Below, piece by piece: positions 38,892 to 48,300 of a stretch of 64,000 nt of DNA (its first letter is position 1; each line of letters starts with the position of its first letter). The DNA is from Rhodohalobacter sp. SW132 (lineage in GTDB: Bacteria; Bacteroidota; Rhodothermia; Balneolales; Balneolaceae). Position numbers and translations under genes: made by a program. The notes under the pieces were generated by a model. It was not told the DNA's origin and ran no database searches. It saw only the letters and a list, made by a program, of their open reading frames with translations. Location of the stretch: the NCBI RefSeq assembly GCF_003390325.1, contig NZ_QUOK01000008.1, forward strand, positions 62,001-126,000, in the 5' to 3' direction.

Positions 38892-39127
38892 CATAAGCGC
38901 TAACTTAAACAAATATAGTAGTGTTTGATACAGTTTGGCTGTCCAAAAAGAGCGTCATACCGGACTTTGATCCGGTATCTCCTGCATTTATTAGGGTAGG
39001 AGATCCCGGATCGGGGTCCGGGATGACGAAATAGATAACTTTTCTACAATACTACGCTCTTTTTGGACAGTCCCAGACATTTTGAAACAATAATTAAAGT
39101 GTTCACGATTTTAAGTTAGCGCTTATG
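38892..39127. mobile_element. MITE-like element with nested inverted repeats (copy 3)
   Basis: Outer arms cataagcgctaacttaa (38892-38908) and ttaagttagcgcttatg (39111-39127) are perfect 17-base inverted repeats. Inner arms ctgtccaaaaagagcgt (38939-38955) and acgctctttttggacag (39054-39070) are also perfect. The interior contains gtcataccggactttgatccggtatctcctgc in two pieces, matching the copy at 35.3 kb, and a second hairpin gatcccgga/tccgggatga. No coding frame. It lies between purL (leftward, 5' side) and the HAD gene. Confidence 0.75.
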
Positions 39128-39207
39128 CCCCCGACCCCTCCCTATGTCCCAAATACACTCCATATGGAGGGGTGTTCAATATTATATTCACAGTCTTCTT
39201 AAGATAT
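39128..39207 (-). repeat. 80-bp dispersed repeat, inverted copy of 34460-34539
   Basis: The reverse complement of this stretch aligns without gaps to 34460-34539 at about 67 of 80 bases by hand count, including the common segments acatagggaggggg-like and ccatatg. The first copy is inside the MITE-like element at 34.4 kb; this one abuts the outer arm of the third element. Confidence 0.75.
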
Positions 39208-39260
39208 TTCGGTTTTGTACACTCCGTTAATGCTTTTTAGGAGAGCATCTATCAGAACGA

Positions 39261-39959
39261 TCAGATCAGCTTAAGATAGCGCTGTAGTTCGGGGAATTTG
39301 CTGAACTTGAAATCAGGCTCGACTTCTGTTTCTTCTTCCCCCACAACGCCGGTAAACCAGGCTGTTTTCCAGCCGGCATTTTTCCCGCCAATCACATCCG
39401 ATGAGTGTGAATCACCAACATATAAAATCTGTTCTCTCTCCACTCCCGCAAGTTCAGTAGCGTGATCAAACACCTTCGGATGCGGCTTTAAAACACCCAG
39501 CTCCTCTGAAATCACCATCTGATTTGTAAAACGGTTTAGCGATAGATTATCAAATTTCAGATGCTGCGTTTCTTTAAAACCATTCGTTATAATACCAACC
39601 TTAAATCGTTTGCTGGTCAGTTTTAGCGTCTCTTCTGCCTGATCAACCCAATCCCAGAAATTCCGGTATTTATTCATATAGGTTGTCCCGATCTCTTCGC
39701 TATCTTTCGTATCAAGACCGAGCTCTTTCAAGGTATCATGAAACCGGGAATAGTGCAGTTCAATACGGCTGATTTCTCCATCCTGGTACTTTACCCACAG
39801 ATTGTGGTTCACCACCTGATAGGTTTTGAGCCAGTCTTCCATTGTAACATTCTGCAGTATCGGAAATATAGAATGGATCGCTTCGTGGGATTTTGATTCG
39901 GCTTGATTGTGATCCAGAAGTGTGTTATCGAGGTCGAAATAGATGTATTTCAGCGGCAT
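39261..39959 (-). CDS. YjjG-family HAD noncanonical nucleotide phosphatase
   Basis: A 232-residue HAD hydrolase, subfamily I. Motif I is FDLDNTLLDH with Asp9 (nucleophile) and Asp11; motif II GIITNG has the Thr; motif III Lys is in ELGVLKPHPKVFDHA; motif IV is YVGDSHSSDVIGGKNAGWKTAWF. The helical cap between I and II fits YjjG, which dephosphorylates noncanonical pyrimidine nucleotides. It precedes no obvious partner; the OsmC gene lies 127 bp upstream on the same strand. Confidence 0.88.
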   Translation of the reverse strand: MPLKYIYFDLDNTLLDHNQAESKSHEAIHSIFPILQNVTMEDWLKTYQVVNHNLWVKYQDGEISRIELHYSRFHDTLKELGLDTKDSEEIGTTYMNKYRNFWDWVDQAEETLKLTSKRFKVGIITNGFKETQHLKFDNLSLNRFTNQMVISEELGVLKPHPKVFDHATELAGVEREQILYVGDSHSSDVIGGKNAGWKTAWFTGVVGEEETEVEPDFKFSKFPELQRYLKLI

Positions 39960-40086
39960 TCAATAGTGTTTATATAATTCCGGAGTTCCTCCTCCGTTCA
40001 GAAATGAACACGAATATAACAGATGCAGACTGCCAATCCAACACAGTTGCTTTTCAGAAAAGAAACTGAAGTATGTATGGATAGTG

Positions 40087-40533
40087 TTATCTCTGTTCAA
40101 TTTTTGAGTCCATCTCAATTGTACCTTGCAGCGTTCGGTTAACGGGGCATTTATGCGATATTTCCAGAAGTTTATCGAGCTGCTCCTGAGAGAGATCACC
40201 CTTAACGATCAGTTCCTTTTCGATTTTGTCAATTTTTGAGTTTTTCTCGTCACAGTCGATACAATCTTCAGCGTGATCTCTAAAATAACGAAGTTCCACA
40301 AAGATATCCGTCACCGGCCACTCTTTTCTCTCGGCATACATTCGCAGTGTGATTGCGGTACACGAACCGAGTGACATCAGAAGATAGTCGTACGGATCGG
40401 GCCCTTTATCCTCACCTCCGGAGCGTTTCGGTTCATCAGCGAGCAGTTCGTGCCGGCCGGCTGATAAAACAGTTTCGTAGTTCTGATCTCCCAGATGGAT
40501 GTGAATAATTTTCTTCTGATTATTTTCGGCCAT
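40087..40533 (-). CDS. OsmC/Ohr-family peroxiredoxin-like protein
   Basis: A 148-residue OsmC-fold protein. The two redox cysteines are Cys58 in LGSCTAITLRMYA and Cys129 in HKCPVNRTL, the positions expected for OsmC/YhfA. An additional CIDC pair (Cys91, Cys94) is present in an insert. Such proteins reduce organic hydroperoxides with a thiol partner. It is upstream of the HAD gene on the same strand. The start ATG is followed by a short hydrophilic segment, supporting a cytoplasmic location. Confidence 0.9.
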   Translation of the reverse strand: MAENNQKKIIHIHLGDQNYETVLSAGRHELLADEPKRSGGEDKGPDPYDYLLMSLGSCTAITLRMYAERKEWPVTDIFVELRYFRDHAEDCIDCDEKNSKIDKIEKELIVKGDLSQEQLDKLLEISHKCPVNRTLQGTIEMDSKIEQR

Positions 40534-41131
40534 AGCTCTGTTTATTTATTTTGGAAAAGAATTGAATCGTTTACTGAATGTAAACTGTGAGGCTGAAAAG
40601 AGAAAGGCGGGACAGGGTTTTTATTCTATAGGTGGCTCTATACTATTTTGTATAGGTAGCACGAAATCTTGTAATCGCAACAATTACTTTGGCCTGTTAC
40701 TTTTTTCTGGAAAAAAGTAACCAAAAACCACCGGGCTGTGCCATTGCTCATTCGGAGGTCTCTCTCCGCTATGAGATGTATAAAGCAATGGTCCGCAACT
40801 CTCAGAGACAGTTTAAGAGATCCGGCCGGTGTGCTTTATACAAGCAATCTCATACGCTCCGATCAACCTAACCACCTCATTCACACTGCCAAGGCCGGTT
40901 AAATCCCAAGATGTAAATTACTACTTGCCAGAAAAATCTTTATTGAGACATAACGTTTGTGCTATCCTTTATTTTTCCCTCAAATTATTTTCGATAGCAT
41001 ATTGAAAACAGCCACCAGACCTGATTTTAAGTGAACTTTTCAATTACACCGAGAGAATTATAAAAATATGAAGCTACCCACACTAATCAACACAGAGTTT
41101 TATGAATTATCGAAACTAACTTAGAAATATA
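40534..41131. other. Non-coding region with hairpin-rich repeat
   Basis: About 600 bp between OsmC and the first signalling gene. It contains the repeat described separately at 40689-40868. No further gene is supported; short open frames here are not convincing. Confidence 0.5.
40689..40868. repeat. Hairpin-rich dispersed-repeat candidate
   Basis: Begins ggcctgttacttttttctgg and continues with a near-perfect hairpin gttacttttttctggaaaaaagtaac (40695-40720). A second arm pair, tatgagatgtataaagc (about 40770-40786) with gctttatacaagcaatctcata (about 40833-40854), forms an imperfect long stem. The first hairpin resembles, from memory, a sequence repeated in many Bacteroidota genomes. Confidence 0.55.
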
Positions 41132-42919
41132 CTATTCGGCAACTTCATCATCTTTCACGAGGAATTCGAGCTGAAACTTCGTACCGCCCTCTTTGCGTGG
41201 TTCGAGTGTAAATGTGCCGCCGAGTTGTTTTACAAGGGCCGTGATAATTTTTGTGCCCAGTGATGAAAGCTGGTCGATATCAAAATCTTCCGGTAGTCCA
41301 TTGCCGTCGTCTTCAATTTTAAACATAACCTGTTCATTCTCACGGTGCAGGCTGGATTTGATCCACCCTTTATCCCGCCCTTTAAATGCGTGCTTATAGG
41401 TATTTGTAATCACCTCGTTGATGATAAGTGAACACGGAACAGCCTGGTTGATATTCAGCTCAAATGGCTCGGTTTCAATCTCAATCTCAATATTTTTATC
41501 TGCACTAAATGAGCTGTGAATCGCCTTCATCAGTTTATCTACGATGCGGGAAAATTCAAGCCTGGAAAAGCTGCTCGATTCGTATAGTAATTGATGGATG
41601 CTCGCCATGGTTTCAACGCGCAGCATACTGTTATTGAGTTTATTGATAACCTCTTCATTCTCTTCATCAAACACCTGCATTTGCAACATACCGGACACCA
41701 GTGCGAGGTTATTTTTTACTCTGTGATGAATTTCGGCTAGCAAAATTTCTTTTTCTTCCAGTGATTCCTGCAGCTCATTTTCTGAACGCTTCCGTTCTGT
41801 AATATCCCGTCCGATTGCCACCATATGATCATAGTCACCTGCTTTACTTGCAACCGGCACCATCAGCGTCTGCATCCACAGAGTACTGCCATCTTTCCTG
41901 TAGTTGATCACTTCCACTTCACAGGATCTCTTTTCGATGATCGCTTCTCTGATCCTCCCTGCATCTCCCGGATCCGTTTTTTCACCGTGCATGAAATCAA
42001 TAGTTCTGCCAAGCACTTCTTCGGCACTGTAACCGGTCATGCTGCAAAAACCGTCATTCACATACACAATTTTCGCTTCGTGCGTTTTCCCGGATGTATC
42101 GATAATCACAACCGATTCTGCTGTATTTGTGATCACCGATTCGAGTAGTTTTCGGTGCTGATCATCCTTAAGCTTTTCTGTAACATCATTAGCGAGTATC
42201 AGCCGGGCATCTCTGTTTTTATAGCTGATTTGATTGCAATCCGTCTCCACCGTAATAATATCACCATTTTTTTTCCGGTGTTTTACATAAACCCCATTGC
42301 CTGATACACTCTTGCACGCAGCCTCAGTAATCGGCTCAGCATAAATATCTTCAACAGTCATTGCCAGGAACTCATTTTTTGAGTATCCGTAATGTTTTAC
42401 CGCAGCTTTGTTGACATCCAGGATTTGTTCTGTGTTAGAGTCGATCAGCCACATCGGTTCCGGACTGAGTTCAAAAAGATCCCGGTATTTTTTTTCTGAT
42501 TCCTTGATCGTCTCCGAAAAATTACTGCGTTTAATACTGTAAATAATGCTTTTGTGCAGCAGTGAGGGGGAGAGTTCATCCTTCAGCAGGTAGTCGGAAA
42601 TTCCCCTGGCAAGGGAATTCATACTGAAGTTAATATCCGTGTATCCGGTAAGTACAACGATGGGAATATTCCCGGTATGCTGAATTACACTTTCAATCAG
42701 GGCTTCGCCACTTTTATCGGGCAATGAGAGGTCCAGCAGAATGCAATCAAAGTTATGAATTTCGGTCTTCTCGAATATTTCTTCAGCCTCTTTATAGGTT
42801 GCCGCATGAACAATTGAAGGGAATCGAAACTGCTCGTTCAGATATTCTTCAACCAGCGTGTAGTCTCCCCTGCTATCCTCAATGACAAAAAATGTATATC
42901 TCTTTTCACGCTGATCCAT
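41132..42919 (-). CDS. Hybrid sensor: receiver-PAS-PAS-HisKA_2 histidine kinase
   Basis: A 595-residue cytoplasmic protein. Receiver domain at 1-125 with acid pair Glu14-Asp15, phospho-Asp63 (LLDLSLPDKSG), Thr91 and Lys113; PAS at about 140-250 (FELSPEPMWLIDSNTEQILDVN); PAS at about 258-375 (IVYVNDGFCSMTGYSAEEVLG); HisKA_2 helix with the phosphoacceptor in EIHHRVKNN (His398 or His399); HATPase at about 465-590 (INEVITNTYKHAF, EDDGNGLPEDFD). The N-terminal receiver makes it an input-hybrid. The gene lies 11 bp after a response regulator gene, and this pair is paralogous to the pair at 51.3-53.6 kb. Confidence 0.93.
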   Translation of the reverse strand: MDQREKRYTFFVIEDSRGDYTLVEEYLNEQFRFPSIVHAATYKEAEEIFEKTEIHNFDCILLDLSLPDKSGEALIESVIQHTGNIPIVVLTGYTDINFSMNSLARGISDYLLKDELSPSLLHKSIIYSIKRSNFSETIKESEKKYRDLFELSPEPMWLIDSNTEQILDVNKAAVKHYGYSKNEFLAMTVEDIYAEPITEAACKSVSGNGVYVKHRKKNGDIITVETDCNQISYKNRDARLILANDVTEKLKDDQHRKLLESVITNTAESVVIIDTSGKTHEAKIVYVNDGFCSMTGYSAEEVLGRTIDFMHGEKTDPGDAGRIREAIIEKRSCEVEVINYRKDGSTLWMQTLMVPVASKAGDYDHMVAIGRDITERKRSENELQESLEEKEILLAEIHHRVKNNLALVSGMLQMQVFDEENEEVINKLNNSMLRVETMASIHQLLYESSSFSRLEFSRIVDKLMKAIHSSFSADKNIEIEIETEPFELNINQAVPCSLIINEVITNTYKHAFKGRDKGWIKSSLHRENEQVMFKIEDDGNGLPEDFDIDQLSSLGTKIITALVKQLGGTFTLEPRKEGGTKFQLEFLVKDDEVAE

Positions 42920-42930
42920 AAAAAATAATC

Positions 42931-43362
42931 CTAACGTCTCGACGGAAGTTTAACAAGCTGTATCCAGAATTTTTCAATTTTGGTTATCGTATTCAAAAAA
43001 TCGTCTACTTCAACCGGTTTTGTTATATAGCAGTTTGCATGATTTTTGTACGACATTACAATATCCTGTTCTGCAGATGACGTTGTAAGCATCACTACAG
43101 GTATGTGTTTTAAATCTTCACTGTTTTTAATGTGGGCCAGTACTTCATGCCCATTTTTTCTTGGAAGATTTACATCGAGTAAAATGAGGTCCGGTTCAGT
43201 TACGTCAGCATATTCGTTTTTTCGTTCAAGATAATCGATCGCTTTTTCACCATCTTTCACAGTAGTGATGGTGTTGATCACGCGAGCTTCTTCAAACGCT
43301 TCCCTGATTAAAAAAATATCGCCTTCATTATCTTCGACAAGTAAAATGTGTACAGGATCCAT
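42931..43362 (-). CDS. Single-domain response regulator (Rcp1-like)
   Basis: A 143-residue receiver with no output domain. Acid pocket Glu10-Asp11, phospho-Asp63 in ILLDVNLPRKNGHEV, Thr/Ser pair in VMLTTSSAEQD, and Lys in YITKPVEVDDF. The long RKNGHEVL loop and the length match Rcp1-type regulators, which dimerise with bacteriophytochrome-like kinases. It lies 11 bp upstream of the hybrid kinase gene and is probably its partner, or a shuttle to other kinases of this island. Confidence 0.92.
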   Translation of the reverse strand: MDPVHILLVEDNEGDIFLIREAFEEARVINTITTVKDGEKAIDYLERKNEYADVTEPDLILLDVNLPRKNGHEVLAHIKNSEDLKHIPVVMLTTSSAEQDIVMSYKNHANCYITKPVEVDDFLNTITKIEKFWIQLVKLPSRR

Positions 43363-43874
43363 ACTTCTTCTTCATTCATTTCTATACAACAGTGAAGAGC
43401 GGACACACCTTTGTCGGTTATCGGCAATTCACCCGTATTGGTTTAACCTAAAGTTTTGTTCTTTTTTTCTCTAAACCTTAAAGCGGTTAGCAAACGTACC
43501 TAAATAAAGCATTTAGCCTGCTATCGTTTGCCGCTTGTTGTACTGCCAAAAGCCATTTCTTTTTTGTACAGCATCAAATACTATTATGGACAATAATTTA
43601 ATATCGTTTATCAGCAGGAAAAAGGCTACACTCTGCCGGTAATCCGGCGAAAATCTAATGTTTTGAAAACTCAAACATATCCTTTTCTGGAAAACAGATC
43701 CGTTCGAAGACCGGTGTAAATTTCAGATGATATCCCGATATTTTTTGCCCTGATACACGTAAATATTCTGCTTGGTTAAGCAGAAAAGCAATGCACGCCA
43801 TCATTTTACAAGCCCAATATAACAGAGTATTTACGATTCTTTCTTTAGAATTCTATAATTCCGTAAAATCTGTT
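43363..43874. other. Intergenic region, nothing recognised
   Basis: About 510 bp, AT-rich, likely promoter for the response-regulator/hybrid-kinase pair. No coding frame, hairpin or repeat stands out. Confidence 0.4.
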
Positions 43875-45170
43875 TTATGCCAAAGGCGATACTTTTTTGC
43901 TCTCTTCTGGAAAAGTAAATATGAATGTACTTCCCTCTCCTGGTGTGGAAAATACACGAATTGAACCACCATGCTGGTCTACTATTTTTTTACAGATCGC
44001 CAGACCCATACCTGAACCTTTAATTTCGGAATTCGAATGAAGGCGTTTAAACATTAGGAAAATCTGATCCTGATATTCTTCTTCAATTCCGATCCCGTTA
44101 TCTGAAATTTCAAATTGAACAAATTCTTTTACTTTTTCTGCTGTAATTGTGATTCGGGGTGAACGATCACCGCTATATTTTAATGCGTTTTCAAGAAGGT
44201 TTTGAAACAGCATTTTTACCGCAACCGTTACCCCGGTAATTTTCGGCAGATCGCCCTTTTCGATTTTCGCATTTTTTTCTTCCATTACCGGCCTGAGGTA
44301 CTCGATTACTTGGAGTACCAGTTGATTTGTATCAATTTGGTCCAGTTCACTGTATTTACGGCCGATCCGTGAGTACTCCAGCAATTCATCAATCATAGCA
44401 CTCATTCTGTTGGCACCGTCTACTGCAAAATGAATATATTTTTTTGCTTTATCGTCCAGTCGTTCGGAGTAGTTATCCTTCAGTAATTGCATAAAACTAC
44501 CTATCATCCGTAGCGGCTCTTTCATGTCGTGTGACGCAACCATCGCAAAACTTTCAAGCTCCCTGTTTTTATCTGATAGTTTATCAAGTGAAATTTCCAG
44601 TTCCTTCTGCTTTACCTCGAGCTGACTTTTGAGCCGTTCCTGTTCATCGATGTTTTTTTGCAGACCGTTAAACAGGCGCGGGATCAGAAGAACCGCAAGC
44701 GCACTCAAAATTACAAGATTGCTCGAAACAGCAATCCAGCTTTGAAGGTCATAGAATTGGGTAAGAGGGATATCCCAAAGAGTATAGTATATTGCTACAG
44801 CAAAAAAGGTACAGATTGAGATGTTCAGTACCAGGGAAATCACACCGTAAACCCGATCGAGTATCAGCACGGTAAATACGACCAATGCAGCGAGAAACAT
44901 CATACCGGGACCATAGAGGCCAAGATAAACAAGAAGGGCGATTGAAATATTATAGAAAACCCCAATAAATAGTAGCTTACGAATGTAAACAGGCACAGCC
45001 GGTACAAATGCGATAATCAAAAGGCTTAAAATACCGATCAAATCCGCTACAACCAGGTACCATAATCCTTCCAGAACAGCCAGATAAATTCCCGGCACAA
45101 AACCGAGTATTCCAAGCGGCAGAATATAGAGAACCGTAGCGGCAAACAGATGATTTCTCCAGTAGTACAA
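43875..45170 (-). CDS. Membrane-bound sensor histidine kinase
   Basis: A 431-residue protein. Residues 8-165 contain about six hydrophobic segments in a seven-ish TM bundle with short loops, of the type seen in membrane-integral sensor domains; there is no large periplasmic domain, so a membrane-dissolved or membrane-derived stimulus is possible. A coiled coil (170-205) joins it to HisKA, His214 in MVASHDMKEPLRM, and HATPase with N box LFQNLLENALKY, G1 ISDNGIGI and G2 GSGMGLAI. The gene is 200 bp downstream of the giant PAS/GAF kinase gene. Confidence 0.92.
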   Translation of the reverse strand: MYYWRNHLFAATVLYILPLGILGFVPGIYLAVLEGLWYLVVADLIGILSLLIIAFVPAVPVYIRKLLFIGVFYNISIALLVYLGLYGPGMMFLAALVVFTVLILDRVYGVISLVLNISICTFFAVAIYYTLWDIPLTQFYDLQSWIAVSSNLVILSALAVLLIPRLFNGLQKNIDEQERLKSQLEVKQKELEISLDKLSDKNRELESFAMVASHDMKEPLRMIGSFMQLLKDNYSERLDDKAKKYIHFAVDGANRMSAMIDELLEYSRIGRKYSELDQIDTNQLVLQVIEYLRPVMEEKNAKIEKGDLPKITGVTVAVKMLFQNLLENALKYSGDRSPRITITAEKVKEFVQFEISDNGIGIEEEYQDQIFLMFKRLHSNSEIKGSGMGLAICKKIVDQHGGSIRVFSTPGEGSTFIFTFPEESKKVSPLA

Positions 45171-45370
45171 ACCACTGCCTAAACCCGGTTCTGTACAGTT
45201 TCTGATAACAATTTTTTTATATTTTCGCCAGATAATATCTCCCCTTACTATTTAATTTGGCTGAATTATTCTCAACTGTTGTTCCTCTTAGGATCAATGA
45301 ACGGAATTTTCACATCATATAGGAGAGCTTTACTAAAGAATATTCATCTCTCATGGTGTGAATGAATGGT

Positions 45371-48300
45371 TTATTTTAGATCGTCATTTGACAAGTTCTC
45401 ACCTAGAGATACCTTGGGAAGTGAAAAACTAAACACACTACCTTTTCCATCTTCTGATTCTACCCAGATATCGCCTCCATGCTGTTCCACAATTTTTTTA
45501 CAGATTGCCAGCCCTATCCCGGTTCCGGGATACTCCTCTTTTGGGTGAAGCCGCTGAAAAATATTAAAGATTTTCTGGCTGTACTCTTTATTGATACCAA
45601 TTCCATTGTCTTCTACACGCATCACCCATTGATTCGGCTGCTCCTCAGCGGTTATGATAATCCGTGGAGGAACGCCTTCTTTTTGATATTTAAGCGCGTT
45701 GTTTACCAAATTGGCCAATAAACGTTTTATTGATGGTTCTTCAGCAACTATTTTCGGCAGATCGTTTGCAATTATTTCCCCCTTTTTTTCTTCGATTGTT
45801 TGTTTATTCAGCAGTTTTGTTACCTCTACTACTTCATTCAGATCAACAATCCTTTTTTCATTTTCCACCCTGCCGATTCTGGAAAAATCTAAAAGGTCGA
45901 GAATTATCTGCCTCATTCGACGAGCACCATCAGATGCAAAATATATGTACTCCTTCGCCTTATCGTCCAGGTTTTCTCCGTACTTTTTATCCAAAAGAGA
46001 CAGGAAACTGGTAATCATCCGAAGAGGTTCCTGCAGATCGTGTGATGCCACAAACGCAAACTGTTCCAGTTCTGCATTGGAAACTTCCAGGTCTTTTGAT
46101 TTCTGCTCGAGATCGCGGTTTAGTTTCTTTAGCCTCTCTTCCCACTCTTTTCGGTCTGAAATATCTTTGAAAAATACAGACACTCCATCGGGTGAGGGAT
46201 ACGCACTAACCTCAAACCACTTATCCAGCGTGGGGTAATACTCCTCGAACGTTGCCGAACACTGCTCATTCATGACCCGATGGTACTCATAATAAAAGTC
46301 CAGCTCAGTGGCATCCTTGTAGATATCCCACAAGTTTTTTCCAACAACATTTTCTCTTGGCATTTGAAGAACTTTTTCAGCTTCATTATTCCAGTAGGTC
46401 ACTGTCCATTCCCGGTTTACTGCAAAAAAAGCATCTCCAATACTCTCAAGGAGCCGGTTTCTCTCTTCGTACGCCTGTTGAATAGCATGTTCTGCCTGTT
46501 TGCCTTCAATAGCTGACGCCAGGTTGATTGCGATCGTCTGCAGAAAAGAGATCTCTTCTTCGTTCCACACCCTTTCACTTTCGCAATCCTCAAAGGAGAT
46601 CACCCCGTAAAATACCCCGCCGGTAAATACCGGAATCATCAGAATTGATTTTACATTTTGAGCCTCTATCGCCCCTTTCAACTCTTCATTACTGACATCA
46701 GCCACGCGAACAGAGAGTGGGTTATTCTCTGACAGTACCTGCACGAACTGATCGAGCTGACTTAGCGGCAATTCCCGTATTTTTGATTCCACGGTATCAC
46801 ACGGCCACTTTTCGGACGCCCATTCCAATTCCAATTTCGCAAACAAATCGCCCGAATTTTCGTCCTGCTCATTTTTAAAATAATAAACTCTGTCGGCATC
46901 TACTACGTCGGCAAACTTTTCCATGCACTCGAAAAGTGCATCTTTCCAGCTCTCTTTTTTGATCAGCAGTCCATTAAAAAGTGCGATTGTATCGAGCTGG
47001 CGTGTTTTGTTTAAAATGCGTTGCTGCCATTCTTTTCGTTCATCTATTTGCTTGAAATAGACCGTAATTCCGTCCTCTGCCGGATAGGCTGATGTTTCAA
47101 ACCATGATTCTTCAGGGGGGTAATAATATTCAAATGTTTCCGGTTCACCGTTTTCAACCACAACCCTATACTTTTGATACAGTTCGGTCTCCTTTGCTTC
47201 AGGAAAAACATCCCAGAAATTTTTCCCCTTCAGATCATCAGCTGATTTGTTCAGCAAATTTTCAGCCTCTTTGTTGAAGTAGGTAATATTCCACTGATCA
47301 TCGATCGCATAAAACGCATCCGATATACTTTCCAGAATATTCGCCCGCTGTTCAGCTGCTTTTTTACTTGCAATTTCAGCACGTTTCAGCTGATCAACAT
47401 CCTGGAAACTGCCATATAACCGTTTGAATCGCCCTTCAAGAATTTCAGCCTCCCCGATGACCCGAACCCATTTCTCATTTCCTTTACCTGTTATGATCTG
47501 AGCCTCAATATCAAACGGTTTTCCACTGTTCATTAACCCATTCAGGGCTTCTGAAAGAGCTGCACGGCTTTTTCCTTCCTTATAGAAATGAATTGCGTTT
47601 TGTAAATCGGGTTCAAATTCGTGAGACACTTCATGAATTTCGTATGTAATATCAGACCAGTAAACTGTTTTATTGGCCTGGTCAACCTCCCAACCGCCGA
47701 TTTTTGATAAGCTGCTGGCTTGTTCAAGCAGCAGTTCCAATTTTTTTTGTTCGGTAATATCGCGGGCAATACTGTAAACTTTGCCCTCCTCTTCAAAGGT
47801 TCTGGTTGTCCATGACACCCAGACAACTTCACCGGATTTTGTAATCAATCGATTTTCAAAATTCGTCTGCCCTTTTCCTGTGGCCAGTGCATCTACCTCC
47901 TTTTCCGTCCGAAGGCGGTCATCCGGATGGGTAAATGAAGTAATGGGATGAGAAAGCAGTTCGTCCTGGGTATAGCCAAGCATTCGGCTCATCGCCGGAT
48001 TCACCCGCTTATAGTATCCGTCCATTCCGGCCACACAAATTATGTCTGGTGAGAAACTGAAGATTCTGCTGAGTTGCTGCTCCAGCTGTTTTCGCTTGAT
48101 TTCAGACCCAAGGTCATGCCCCAGCTCTTTCAACAAACTTAGATAATACCGTTCTCTTGGCTGATCTTCACGCAGTCCTAACAGAAGTGCACCAATAATT
48201 TTTCGATCATGGGTCACCGGAATACAATAGGCGGTTTGTATATCCGTAATTTTTGCAGCATTGCATCTTACAAACTTTTCATTTTCACCAAGATTTCGCC

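Noticed and set aside
40689-40871. Short reading frame in the hairpin repeat as a gene
   Set aside because: It overlaps both palindromes, has no homologous motif and no ribosome-binding site.
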